Shown here one piece after another: positions 52,101 through 59,700 of a stretch of DNA of 64,000 nt. The DNA comes from Variovorax boronicumulans (lineage in GTDB: Bacteria; Pseudomonadota; Gammaproteobacteria; Burkholderiales; Burkholderiaceae_C): assembly GCF_029892485.1 (NCBI RefSeq), contig NZ_JARXVG010000008.1, forward strand, positions 186,001-250,000, in the 5' to 3' direction. Below the pieces are notes generated by a model. The model was given only the letters and a program-made list of their open reading frames with translations, had not been told where the DNA came from and did no database searches. A program made the translations under genes and the position numbers. Positions within the stretch are counted from its first letter, which is position 1, and each line of letters opens with the position of its first letter.

Positions 52101-53893
52101 GCCACGGAATCGTTCTTCAGCGGCACACCGGCGGTGCGGTTCGCGAAGCTCATGCCGATGCTCTCGAACGCGTCGCCCGAGGCCGGCGTGCCGCCGTTGT
52201 TGCCGATCTGGTCCGAGAGGTTGCCCGCCAGCGTCCAGTAGTGCATCAGGTTGATATCGGTCGCATTGCCGGTGTTGAAGGTCGAGCGGTAGTCCGCGCC
52301 GATGGCGTTGCCCGCATAGTCCTTCACGCCGTTGGCCGGCAGGAACACCTCGTAGCTCGTGCCCGGTTGCAGCGGCTGCGCGGGATGGAAGTTGACGATG
52401 CCCAGTTGCACGCTGTAGGTGCCCGCCAGCGTGTTGCCGCCCACCGGCCGCACGATGAAGGTGTTGGCGTTCACGCTCTCGGGCCGGATGTTGTCCGTCA
52501 TGCCGAGGCCGATGCGCGAGGTCAGTGCCTGCTGCTTCGCGCCGTTGGCGGGCGAGACCTGCTTGACTTCGGGCTTGGTGATGTCGGGGTCGACCGAATG
52601 CACGACGAAGCCGCTGCCCGAGCCGTGGTCGTTGCCCACGAAGACGAGGTTGCCGAACATTGCGACCTGGCCGTTGTCCGAATGCGTGAAGTTCGGGTCG
52701 TCCTCGCGAAGGATGCTGCCGCGGCCCACCTCGACGTGGTTGAGCGGATTGCTCACGTCCACCTTGTGGATGCGGGTCTGCGCGCCCTGGATCACGTAGT
52801 TGTCCTGCGTGGCGCAATAGAGCTGCTCGTCGATGACCAGCCGGTTGTCCTCGGCCACGAAGCGCGAGCGGTCGGAGAGGTCGTAGCTGTACATCTTGGC
52901 GCCGCTGTTGCGCGTGGAGACGTGCAGGTTCCTGCCGTCGAAGCAGGTTGCGTAATAGAACGGCGTGGTGCCCACGATGGAGTCGAGCACCTTGGGGTTG
53001 AGCGGATCGGAGATGTCCAGGCTCGCGAAGCCGCCGTTGCTTTCCATCGCGGTCAGCACCATGTGGTTGCCCATCGTGAAGATCGGGCCGATGCGGAAAC
53101 CGCCGAGCTCGCCGGTGGGCACCGGGTTGGGTTTGCCGGCGCCTCGGTTCGCGACCACGGCGTTCGCGGGGTCGCTGGCATCGACGATGAAGATGCCCCG
53201 GCCTGCCGAGGCCACGTACAGGTAGGGCGCCTGCCACCAGAGCTGCCAGGCCACGTTCTCGTAGTCGCCGGCGTTGACGCCGGGAAGCGCCAGCTTCTTG
53301 ACCTGCTTGATGTCGTTGACGTCGGTGAAGTCCCAGAACTCCACGCCGTTGATGCTGGGCAGCACCACGTAGGTCTTGCCGCCGATCTTGGCGGTGCCGA
53401 AGGAGTGCGTCTCGCGGAACTCCTTGGTGCGACCACCTGTAGCGTCATCGGGCTCGTAGATCTTCTTGGCGAGCCGGATCTGGCGCGGGTTCGACACGTC
53501 GTACAGCAGGAAGCCGCCCGGGCCGAGGCCGCTGTCCGGCGCGAAGGAGGTGAGGAAGTAGCCGTTGACCATGATGCCGGCATTCATGCCGTAGTCCTTG
53601 CGGCCCGGGTAGGTGGCGGGCACCTCGCGCGACTCGTAGGCGCTGCTGTGCGCCGGATCGAGCGGGTGGGCAGGGCTCGTGATCATCGACACCGGCTTGA
53701 ACAGTTCCGCCGAGGTGTAGGTGAGGTTGCCCAGGCCCGGCCCCTGCAGCGGGAGCGGGTCGGCGACGGCCGCGGAGACCGCCGTCGCCATGTTGCTCAG
53801 GGTCGTCATCGGACTGACCCCGGTGATTGCCGCGTGCGTCAGCAGAGTGACGAACGGCACCATCAATGCCATCAGGTAATACCGGATCTTCAT
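49172..53893 (-). CDS. 1573-residue mosaic secreted di-heme protein with propellers, LamG, PKD and ricin-type lectin domains
   Basis: An N-terminal hydrophobic signal (KIRYYLMALMVPFVTLLTHA) indicates export. In order: an LVIVD-type beta-propeller (~30-435; VNGYFLTSFAPDSG, FIVDASDPANAVV), a bacterial Ig-like domain (~440-545; TKPEVKQVSPANGAKQ), a LamG-like fold (~549-744; HYWTLAGNLSDQIG, NWHHVVLTRDAASGAQAVYV), a PKD domain (~764-831; RWNFGDGTQTAY), a second, YVTN-type propeller (~850-1195), a cytochrome-c-peroxidase-like section with two haem sites CASCH (~1214) and CVTCH (~1346), and a ricin-type lectin trefoil (~1444-1573; QxW-like repeats). GGAGG precedes the ATG by 6 nt. Two CxxCH sites point to a di-heme peroxidase or oxidase; the propellers and lectin suggest surface or polysaccharide binding. 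Function is unknown. Confidence 0.88.
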   Translation of the reverse strand: MKIRYYLMALMVPFVTLLTHAAITGVSPMTTLSNMATAVSAAVADPLPLQGPGLGNLTYTSAELFKPVSMITSPAHPLDPAHSSAYESREVPATYPGRKDYGMNAGIMVNGYFLTSFAPDSGLGPGGFLLYDVSNPRQIRLAKKIYEPDDATGGRTKEFRETHSFGTAKIGGKTYVVLPSINGVEFWDFTDVNDIKQVKKLALPGVNAGDYENVAWQLWWQAPYLYVASAGRGIFIVDASDPANAVVANRGAGKPNPVPTGELGGFRIGPIFTMGNHMVLTAMESNGGFASLDISDPLNPKVLDSIVGTTPFYYATCFDGRNLHVSTRNSGAKMYSYDLSDRSRFVAEDNRLVIDEQLYCATQDNYVIQGAQTRIHKVDVSNPLNHVEVGRGSILREDDPNFTHSDNGQVAMFGNLVFVGNDHGSGSGFVVHSVDPDITKPEVKQVSPANGAKQQALTSRIGLGMTDNIRPESVNANTFIVRPVGGNTLAGTYSVQLGIVNFHPAQPLQPGTSYEVFLPANGVKDYAGNAIGADYRSTFNTGNATDINLMHYWTLAGNLSDQIGNNGGTPASGDAFESIGMSFANRTAGVPLKNDSVATVLGGTASLSFYMKTTQAGSANSWTAPGIFGRDQPSGADDVFWGWLDTNGRIKLSVGNDGGTASTAAVNDGNWHHVVLTRDAASGAQAVYVDGVKTTSAGLTGTKGLSNKFNVLGQIQGNTALFKGTLAEVRVYGRVLSDTEVNTLRGQAIIGDPGIGGGPKLVNGQLVFNPGTLGSGGAQFRWNFGDGTQTAYSSQPNYTYTYTRPGHFTVTLTVKDANGRETFYTYNLTVIVPTTARAPTHTTNIAGDANSVYSVNPDSGTVAAIDAQTLAKRWEVRVGDEPKTLAVGPDGRIWVTVQGEDKLVALSAADGSVSATVPLAYGSGPYGVAFTPDGAKGLLTLESKSVLMSFDPSNGATTGAVALEGNLRGIAVNSDAQVAYVTRFKSKMTGGQLHKVNLQSMSAMTTIALPVDTTTVDTESRARGVANYLSQVVISPDGTRAVLPSKKDNIVRGKFRDGANLSHDQTVRSILSQVNLQTAAEVFAEQIDFDDRAPARAALFSPSGDYLFVAQMEGNRVAIVDPYSRSVRGEINASSAPHGLYLDATRKRLFVNNFLARSVSVHDVASVLASETAAPIFLQNVSTVAQEPMSAAALRGKQVFYNASDRRMSKDNYISCASCHADAGDDGMVWDFTQRGEGLRRTISLMGRRGLGHGKLHWTANFDEVQDFENDIRNEFGGTGFLSNADFAATSDPLGAPKAGKNAQLDDLAAYLTSLNKYMRSPARNADGSLSVDAARGQALFASAQCVTCHTGATFRDGQRHDVGTIQLSSGKGMNQPLAGVGFDTPTLLGTWNTAAFFHNGQAATLQDVLASGHGNASSLPPADVVAIREYVRSQDSDPTPTVTRIRSNLSNLCVNIKGVSTASGATAVQWPCGTANNEKFTVTSLTGGYVQFKAEHSGLCLAQSGTATTNAAVVQLACSAGDTTQWSLVGGALKNRASGSCLDVPNSSTTQDTALITWTCNGGTNQAWTQLP

Positions 53894-54046
53894 CGTTGCC
53901 TCCAGGTTGTTGGAAGTTCGCAGGGGAACCCACTTACTCGTTTTTTCTCTGGCCCGACTTGCAAAGAAAGTGCGCGCGCAGGACGCACCCCGGCAGGCGA
54001 CGGGTTCATCGCCTTCCGTCAAACCCTCTCCCTGACAGCAGCGGTG

Positions 54047-54907
54047 CTACTTGCCTTGCTTCGCGCCGCCCGATTCGTAGATGTCCAAGGCCGCCTCGGC
54101 GCTCGCGCCGCGGTGGATCATGGCCATCAGCGCACTGACCACCGCGGACGGGTTACCGTGCTGGTAGACATTGCGTCCGTACACCATGCCGACCGCGCCC
54201 TGGTCCAGCAGCGTGCGCGAGCGCGCGAACACCTGCTGCAGGTCTTCACGCCCGCCGCCGCGCACGAGCACGGGGCAGCGCGCGGCCTGTACCACGCGGT
54301 GGAACTCTTTCGGGTCGCTGGTCGGGTCGGCCTTGATGATGTCGGCGCCCATCTCGCGCGCGAGGCGCACCAGCGTCACGATCTTCTCGGCATCGCCATC
54401 GACCATGTAGCGGCTGCCGGGCGTCGGCGACTGCATCACCAGCGGCTCGATCATCAGCGGCATGCCGTAGCGGTCGCAGTCGGCGCGCACCCGCGCGATG
54501 TTCTGCACGCACTGGCGGAACAGGTCGGGTTCGTTCGGAAGCATGAAGAGGTTGACGACGACGCAGGCCGCGTCGCGTTGCACGGCGGGCAGCACCGGGT
54601 CGTGTTCGTTCTGCAGCTGGGCCCACATCACGCGGTGCAGCGTGGCGTTGTAGGGGTTGCCCATGTCGATGCGCATCACCAGCGCCGGCTTGTCGCGGCC
54701 CGGGCGGTCCTGCAGCAGGTCGGACTGGCCGTAGTTGAGTTGCAGTGCATCGGGGCCGGCGGCCACTAGCTTGTCGATGACCTGGGGCATGTCCTCCAGG
54801 CCGTCGAGGAACGAGGGCTCGTTGCACACGCCGTGATCGAGGGCGATGTCCAGGCAGCGGCCGTTGGTGAGCAGGCGGTTGAGCCGTGCGGTCTTGTCTT
54901 TCGACAT
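54047..54907 (-). CDS. Class I aldolase, DeoC/LacD-FbaB (LsrF-like) family
   Basis: This 286-residue TIM-barrel protein has CLDIALDHGVCNEPSF at the start, the Schiff-base lysine in GADIIKADPTSDPKEF and RGGGREDLQQVFARS near the phosphate-binding end. It is related to LsrF, FbaB and other class I aldolases that cleave or transfer ketose phosphates. It is 42 bp downstream of the aldo/keto reductase on the same strand, so it is last in the importer operon, and plausibly cleaves the phosphorylated product of the kinase and dehydrogenase encoded divergently. Substrate is inference. Confidence 0.85.
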   Translation of the reverse strand: MSKDKTARLNRLLTNGRCLDIALDHGVCNEPSFLDGLEDMPQVIDKLVAAGPDALQLNYGQSDLLQDRPGRDKPALVMRIDMGNPYNATLHRVMWAQLQNEHDPVLPAVQRDAACVVVNLFMLPNEPDLFRQCVQNIARVRADCDRYGMPLMIEPLVMQSPTPGSRYMVDGDAEKIVTLVRLAREMGADIIKADPTSDPKEFHRVVQAARCPVLVRGGGREDLQQVFARSRTLLDQGAVGMVYGRNVYQHGNPSAVVSALMAMIHRGASAEAALDIYESGGAKQGK

Positions 54908-54949
54908 GGGAAAGAACTCCTTGTTGGGTCGGAAATGAAGAGAGGGCTA

Positions 54950-55930
54950 TCAGGCGAGCGCGGAGAGGTGGCGCTTCGCCGCGGCGTCGATCAGGCGCAG
55001 GGCTTCGTCGCTCAGCTCCACCGCACCGGCACCGGCGTTCTCGATGGCCTGCTGGCGCACGCGCGCGCCGCAGAGCGCGACCGCCACGGTGCCGCGCGCG
55101 ACGGTCCACGCGATCATCATCTGGCCGAACGAACAGCCCAGCTTGGCGCGCAGGGGCTCGAGTTCTTCGAAGAAGGCCTTGAGCGTGGCGCGGTTGGCGG
55201 CGCTGAAGCGCGGGTTGGTGGCGCGCTGGTCGTCGCCCTTGAACTCGCGCTCGGGGTCGATGGGGCCGGCGAGCAGGCCGAGCGCTAGCGACGAGTAGCC
55301 GAGCACCGCGACGTTGTGCTCGCTGCACAAGGGCGCGAGCGTCGCCTCGATCTCGCGGTCGATCAGGCTGTAGCGCTCCTGCGCCGCATCGACCGGGCCG
55401 TAGCGCAGGTACTCGGCGAGCGTCTCGAGGCTCACGTTGCTCACGCCGATGGCGCGGATCTTTCCCTGCTTCTTGAGGTCGAGCAGCGCGTCCATGGTCT
55501 CGGCCACGGGCGTGGTGCTGTCCTGCCAGTGCGTGATGTAGAGGTCGATGTAGTCGGTCTGCAGGCGCTTGAGGCTCTCTTCGCATTCATGGAAGATCGA
55601 CTCGCGGCCGAGGAAGCGATACACCGGATGGCCGTCTTCTTCGAAGAAGTGCGTACCCTGTTGTGTGTGCCAGACGAGGCCGCATTTGGTGGCGATCACC
55701 GCCTCTTGCCGGCGCCCCTTGAGCGCGGTGCCGACGATGCTTTCGGAGCGGCCGAGGCCATAGGCCGGCGCGGTGTCGATCAGGTTCACGCCCGCATCGA
55801 GCGAGGCCTGGATGGCGATGACGGCAGCCGCGTTGTCCCCGCCGCCCCACATCCATCCGCCCATGGCCCAGGTGCCCAGGCCGATGGCCGAGCATTCGAT
55901 GCCCGAGGGGCCCAGCGTTGTCTTCTTCAT
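54950..55930 (-). CDS. Aldo/keto reductase
   Basis: This 326-residue (beta/alpha)8 oxidoreductase uses NADPH. The catalytic tetrad is complete: Asp and Tyr in DTAPAYGLGRSE, Lys in ATKCGLVW and His in LYITHWQDS. The GVSNVSLETL segment and a C-terminal cofactor region are also present. Members related to the YghZ/xylose-reductase group act on aldehydes and sugars. The ATG overlaps the upstream permease stop (ATGA), which couples it to the importer. Confidence 0.92.
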   Translation of the reverse strand: MKKTTLGPSGIECSAIGLGTWAMGGWMWGGGDNAAAVIAIQASLDAGVNLIDTAPAYGLGRSESIVGTALKGRRQEAVIATKCGLVWHTQQGTHFFEEDGHPVYRFLGRESIFHECEESLKRLQTDYIDLYITHWQDSTTPVAETMDALLDLKKQGKIRAIGVSNVSLETLAEYLRYGPVDAAQERYSLIDREIEATLAPLCSEHNVAVLGYSSLALGLLAGPIDPEREFKGDDQRATNPRFSAANRATLKAFFEELEPLRAKLGCSFGQMMIAWTVARGTVAVALCGARVRQQAIENAGAGAVELSDEALRLIDAAAKRHLSALA

Positions 55931-56961
55931 CTTGTCTTCTTCCTCGTGTTCATGATGTGGTCGATGGTCACGGCCGCGAGCAGGATCAGGCCCTTGATCA
56001 CGTCCTGCCAGTAAGGCGATACGTCCAGCAGGATCAGCGAGCTGGTCACCACCGACAGGAGGGCCAGGCCGAGCACCGCGCCCAGCACCGTGCCCGAGCC
56101 GCCCTTGAGGCTGGCGCCGCCGATCACCGCAGCGGCGATCACGTTCAGTTCCATGCCCATGCCGAAGGTCGGCGTGGCGGCGCCGAAGCGCGCCGTGTAG
56201 ATCACGCCCGCAAGGCCCGCCGACGCGGAGCACAGCACCGTGACCCAGAACTTCACGCGGCCCACGCGAATGCCCGAATAGAGCGCCGCTTTCTCGTTGC
56301 TGCCCGTGTAGAACACGCGGCGCAGGAGCGTCGAGCGGCGCAGCACGAAGTCGCTCACCACCACGATCGCCAGGAAGATCAGGATGACCGCCGGCACGCC
56401 GAAGAGTGCGCCCTGCCCGATGAACTTGAACTCCGCCGGCAGCGAGAACAGCGACTGCGGCGTGCCCTGCGTGAGCGCCAGGCACAGCCCCCGCACGATC
56501 ACCATGAAGGCCAGCGAGGCGATGAAGTGGTTGAGGCCGATGCGCGTGACGCAGCCGCCGATCATGGCGCCGATGAGCCCGCACATGCCGATGGCCACCA
56601 GGCTCGCGAGCCATGGGTCCACGCCCATCAGGAAGAGCTTGCCCGTCACCACCATCGCGAAGCACACCACCGAGCCCACCGAGAGGTCGATGCCGCCGAC
56701 GATCAAAAGGATCGTCATGCCGACCACCACGATGCCTTCGATGGAGAAGGACAACAGCATCGCGCGCACGTTGTCCCAGGTCAGGAAGTAAGGCGATGCA
56801 AAGCTCATCGCGATGCACAGCACCGCGATGATGAGCAGCAGCCCTGCTTCGCGCATGCTCGTGAGTTTGTTGGCGGGCTTCACGGGGTCGCCTCCTGACG
56901 GTCCAGAATGCCCAGAATTCCGAGTAGGAAGGCCCGCATCGAGTTGTGCCGGGTAGTTCAT
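55927..56961 (-). CDS. Ribose-type ABC transporter permease (RbsC family)
   Basis: This 344-residue permease has eight to ten hydrophobic segments and VGGIDLSVGSVVCFAMVV, RIGLNHFIASLAFMVIVRGL, SNEKAALYSGIRVGR and VIGGASLKGGSGTVLGA. A longer cytoplasmic N-tail precedes the first helix. It is coupled by 4-nt overlaps both to the ATPase gene upstream and the aldo/keto reductase downstream. Confidence 0.93.
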   Translation of the reverse strand: MNYPAQLDAGLPTRNSGHSGPSGGDPVKPANKLTSMREAGLLLIIAVLCIAMSFASPYFLTWDNVRAMLLSFSIEGIVVVGMTILLIVGGIDLSVGSVVCFAMVVTGKLFLMGVDPWLASLVAIGMCGLIGAMIGGCVTRIGLNHFIASLAFMVIVRGLCLALTQGTPQSLFSLPAEFKFIGQGALFGVPAVILIFLAIVVVSDFVLRRSTLLRRVFYTGSNEKAALYSGIRVGRVKFWVTVLCSASAGLAGVIYTARFGAATPTFGMGMELNVIAAAVIGGASLKGGSGTVLGAVLGLALLSVVTSSLILLDVSPYWQDVIKGLILLAAVTIDHIMNTRKKTR

Positions 56962-58478
56962 GCTGTTTCCTGTTCGCAGAGTCCGGAAGCCAGCCGCAGC
57001 AGGGCCTCTTCCGTCATTTCGTTCGATTCGAGTTCACCCGCGACCTGGCCGTCGCGGATCACCAGGGCCCGGTCGCAGAGGCCGATGATTTCGGGCAGCT
57101 CCGAAGAGATCACGATCACGCCCACGCCCTGGTTCGCGAGCTCGCGCAGGATGTGGTGGATCTCCGACTTCGCGCCCACGTCGACACCGCGCGTGGGCTC
57201 GTCCATCAGCAGCACCGACGGGTTGGTGGCCAGCAGCTTGGCAATGGCCACCTTCTGCTGGTTGCCGCCCGAGAGGCTGGAGACCTCGATGGCGACGCCG
57301 TCGGACTTCAGGTTCAGCTTGGCGCCGAGCGTCTTCGCGAGCTTGTGCTCGGCGGAGCGCTGCAGCAGGCCCCAGGCCGAACTCACGCGGCCGAGCGCCA
57401 TCGACGACACGTTCTGTGCGATCGGCAGGTCGAGGAACACGCCGGCGGCCTTGCGGTCTTCACTGAGGTACGCAATGCCTGCGCGCAGCGCGTCGCTGTA
57501 CTTGCGGATGGTGAGCGCCTTGCCGGCGAGGCGCACCGTGCCGCGCTTGGCGACGCGCAGGCCGCAGATGGTCTCGGCGAGTTCGCTGCGGCCCGCGCCC
57601 ATGAGGCCCGCGATGCCGAGGATCTCGCCGCGCTTGAGCGCAAAGGAAACGCCGTGCACGCGCTCGCCGTCGGCGATGTCGTTCACTTCGAGCACGGGGC
57701 CGGAGGATTCCGAGGTCGGGGACGCGGCTTGCTTGGGCGGGTAGTAGTTGCCCAGGTCGCGCCCGACCATGCGGCGCACCAGCTCATCGGGCGTCAATCC
57801 GGCGAGGGGCCCGCAATGCACATTGCGCCCGTCGCGCAGCACGGTGACGCGGTCGCCGTGCGTGAAGATCTCGGCCATGCGATGGCTGATGTAGATGATG
57901 CCGATGCCCTGTGCCTTCAGGTCGTGCAGCACGCGGAACAGCGCCGCCGACTCGTTGTCGGTCAGCGCGGCCGTGGGCTCGTCGAGGATCAGCACCTTGC
58001 AGTCGAGCGTGAGCGCCTTGGCGATCTCCACCAGCTGCTGGCTGGAGATGCTGAGGTCGCGCACCGGCGTGGCGGGGTCCATGTCCTGCCCCAGCCGACG
58101 CAGCACCGTGGCCGCACGTTCGTTGAAGCTGGCGTAGTTCATCCACGCCTGTTTGCCGGCGTTGATCTCGGGCATGAAGATGTTCTCGGCGACGGTCGCG
58201 TCGGCGCACAGCGCGATCTCCTGGTGCACCAGGCCGATGCCCAGGCGCATCGCGTGCGCCGGGCCGTCGATCACGACCTTCTGGCCGTTCAGCAGGATGT
58301 CGCCCTCGTCGGGGCGGTGGATGCCGTCGATGATGTTCATCAACGTCGACTTCCCCGCGCCGTTCTCGCCGCACAGGGCGTGGATCTCGCCCGCGTGCAG
58401 CGAGAAGTCCACGCCCGAGAGCGCGCGCGAAGCGCCGAAGCGCTTGCTGATGCCACGCAGTTCGAGCAAGGCGCTCAC
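56958..58478 (-). CDS. Ribose-type ABC transporter ATP-binding protein (RbsA family)
   Basis: This 506-residue double ABC protein has, in domain 1, Walker A GENGAGKSTLMNII, a divergent signature LSISSQQLVEI and Walker B VLILDEPTAAL; in domain 2, the degenerate Walker A GLMGAGRSEL, an intact LSGGNQQKVAIAKLL and VLLMDEPTRGVD. The GTG start overlaps the upstream stop (GTGA). Confidence 0.92.
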   Translation of the reverse strand: MSALLELRGISKRFGASRALSGVDFSLHAGEIHALCGENGAGKSTLMNIIDGIHRPDEGDILLNGQKVVIDGPAHAMRLGIGLVHQEIALCADATVAENIFMPEINAGKQAWMNYASFNERAATVLRRLGQDMDPATPVRDLSISSQQLVEIAKALTLDCKVLILDEPTAALTDNESAALFRVLHDLKAQGIGIIYISHRMAEIFTHGDRVTVLRDGRNVHCGPLAGLTPDELVRRMVGRDLGNYYPPKQAASPTSESSGPVLEVNDIADGERVHGVSFALKRGEILGIAGLMGAGRSELAETICGLRVAKRGTVRLAGKALTIRKYSDALRAGIAYLSEDRKAAGVFLDLPIAQNVSSMALGRVSSAWGLLQRSAEHKLAKTLGAKLNLKSDGVAIEVSSLSGGNQQKVAIAKLLATNPSVLLMDEPTRGVDVGAKSEIHHILRELANQGVGVIVISSELPEIIGLCDRALVIRDGQVAGELESNEMTEEALLRLASGLCEQETA

Positions 58479-59521
58479 TCGCCGATTCCCTTGGTGCCAC
58501 GGCGGGCGAGGTACTTGTCCCAGTAGAAGTCGTCGGCGTTGGCCTTGCTCACCACGGCCAGGCCGTTGTCCAGGAAAGGCACCGACATCGGGTTCGTGCC
58601 GTTGCGCTTGGCGTCGTTCATCGGGTCGATGAGCGAAGGGTTCTTCGCCAGGAACAACATCATCATGCCCATGTAGCCCTGCATGCCCTGGTTCGGGTTG
58701 ATGGCGCCGAACACGTCGCCGGACTTGATCATGTCCAGGATCTTGGCGTTCACGTCGCAGCACATCACCTTGATGTTCTTCTTGGTCTCGACCTTGGCCT
58801 GCGCCGCGCCCAGTGCCGAGTTGGCTTCGGGCATGAAGAGCGCGCCCAGGTTCGGGTTGGCTTGCGCGAGGCTCAGCACCGCCTGGTAGGCCTTGTTCGG
58901 GTCCTGGTTGCTGGCGGCGCGGCCGACCAGCTTCATGCCCGTGTGCTTGGTCTTCATGCGGTTCACGAAGGCGGCGATGCGGCGGTCGTGGTTGTCCTGG
59001 CCCGGGTTCTCCAGCACGGCGTATTCGCCCTTGCCGCCCAGCGATGCGGCAATCGCGTCGGCGGCCTGCGTGCCTTCGCGGTCGTTGTCCGACGTGACGA
59101 AGGAGGTGCGCTTCGAATTCGGCGAATCGGCCGCGAAGGTGACCACCGGGATGCCCATCGCCGCCGCGCGGTTGATCGGCTCGATGAACGGATCGGGGTT
59201 CATCGGATGCAGCAGGATGCCCGCGGGCTTGCGCGCCAGTTCCTGCTCGAAGGATGCGAGCTGCTTGTTCACGTCGTACTCGGGCGTGCCGGTGTAGCGC
59301 GTCTTCACGCCCAGCGTGCGGCCCAGCTGCTTCATCATTTCGTAAACCGGAAACCAGTACTCCACGCCGGAGACCATCACGTTCATCACGTAGACGTCGC
59401 TGGCATTGCCGCGCAGGCCGGCGCCTGCAGCGGGGGCTGCTGCTTGCTGTTGCGCGAACGCGCTTGCACCGGCCAGGCCGATACCGGCAGCGGCCGCGGA
59501 CTTCAGGAAATTACGCCTCAT
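58475..59521 (-). CDS. Ribose-type ABC transporter substrate-binding protein
   Basis: This 348-residue periplasmic sugar-binding protein has an N-terminal signal with a twin-arginine-like start (MRRNFLKSAAAAGIGLAGA) and an Ala/Gln/Pro-rich segment after the cleavage region. Mature motifs are YVMNVMVSGVEYWFPVYEMM, PAGILLHPMNPDPFIEPINR and ALFMPEANSALGAAQAKVE. RRNFLK is a Tat-type motif, so export may be folded. AGGAGA lies about 8 nt upstream of the ATG. It is first in the operon, divergent from the kinase gene. Confidence 0.9.
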   Translation of the reverse strand: MRRNFLKSAAAAGIGLAGASAFAQQQAAAPAAGAGLRGNASDVYVMNVMVSGVEYWFPVYEMMKQLGRTLGVKTRYTGTPEYDVNKQLASFEQELARKPAGILLHPMNPDPFIEPINRAAAMGIPVVTFAADSPNSKRTSFVTSDNDREGTQAADAIAASLGGKGEYAVLENPGQDNHDRRIAAFVNRMKTKHTGMKLVGRAASNQDPNKAYQAVLSLAQANPNLGALFMPEANSALGAAQAKVETKKNIKVMCCDVNAKILDMIKSGDVFGAINPNQGMQGYMGMMMLFLAKNPSLIDPMNDAKRNGTNPMSVPFLDNGLAVVSKANADDFYWDKYLARRGTKGIGE

Positions 59522-59589
59522 TCTTTGTCTCCTCACGTTGACTGGCAGAGCTTGCGACCTGCTTTTCGAGCAGATCTTTGGAACCTCAA

Positions 59590-59611
59590 TGTCACATCAG
59601 TTGTTATGACA
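59590..59611. promoter_or_regulatory. Candidate operator in the divergent polyol-locus promoter
   Basis: TGTCA (59590-59594) and TGACA (59607-59611) form an inverted pair 12 bp apart. The right half lies in TGTTATGACA, which recurs exactly 90 bp further on (59692-59701) next to the kinase start. TAGAAT at 59615-59620 could be a -10 box directly beside the first site. A GntR-type repressor site is plausible because the locus encodes one; binding is inference. Confidence 0.45.
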
Positions 59612-59700
59612 GGCTAGAATGTAATCGCGGCCCGATTGGGTCGAGTACTAGGGGAAACGCTACTGGCGATGCGCTTTTATTCCGCCGAAGCTGTTATGAC

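Noticed and set aside
50408..54769. A ~1450-codon open frame on the plus strand across the mosaic di-heme gene
   Set aside because: It is antisense to a gene with clear domains, is extremely His/Arg/Ala-rich as expected for a shadow frame at high GC, and matches no known fold.
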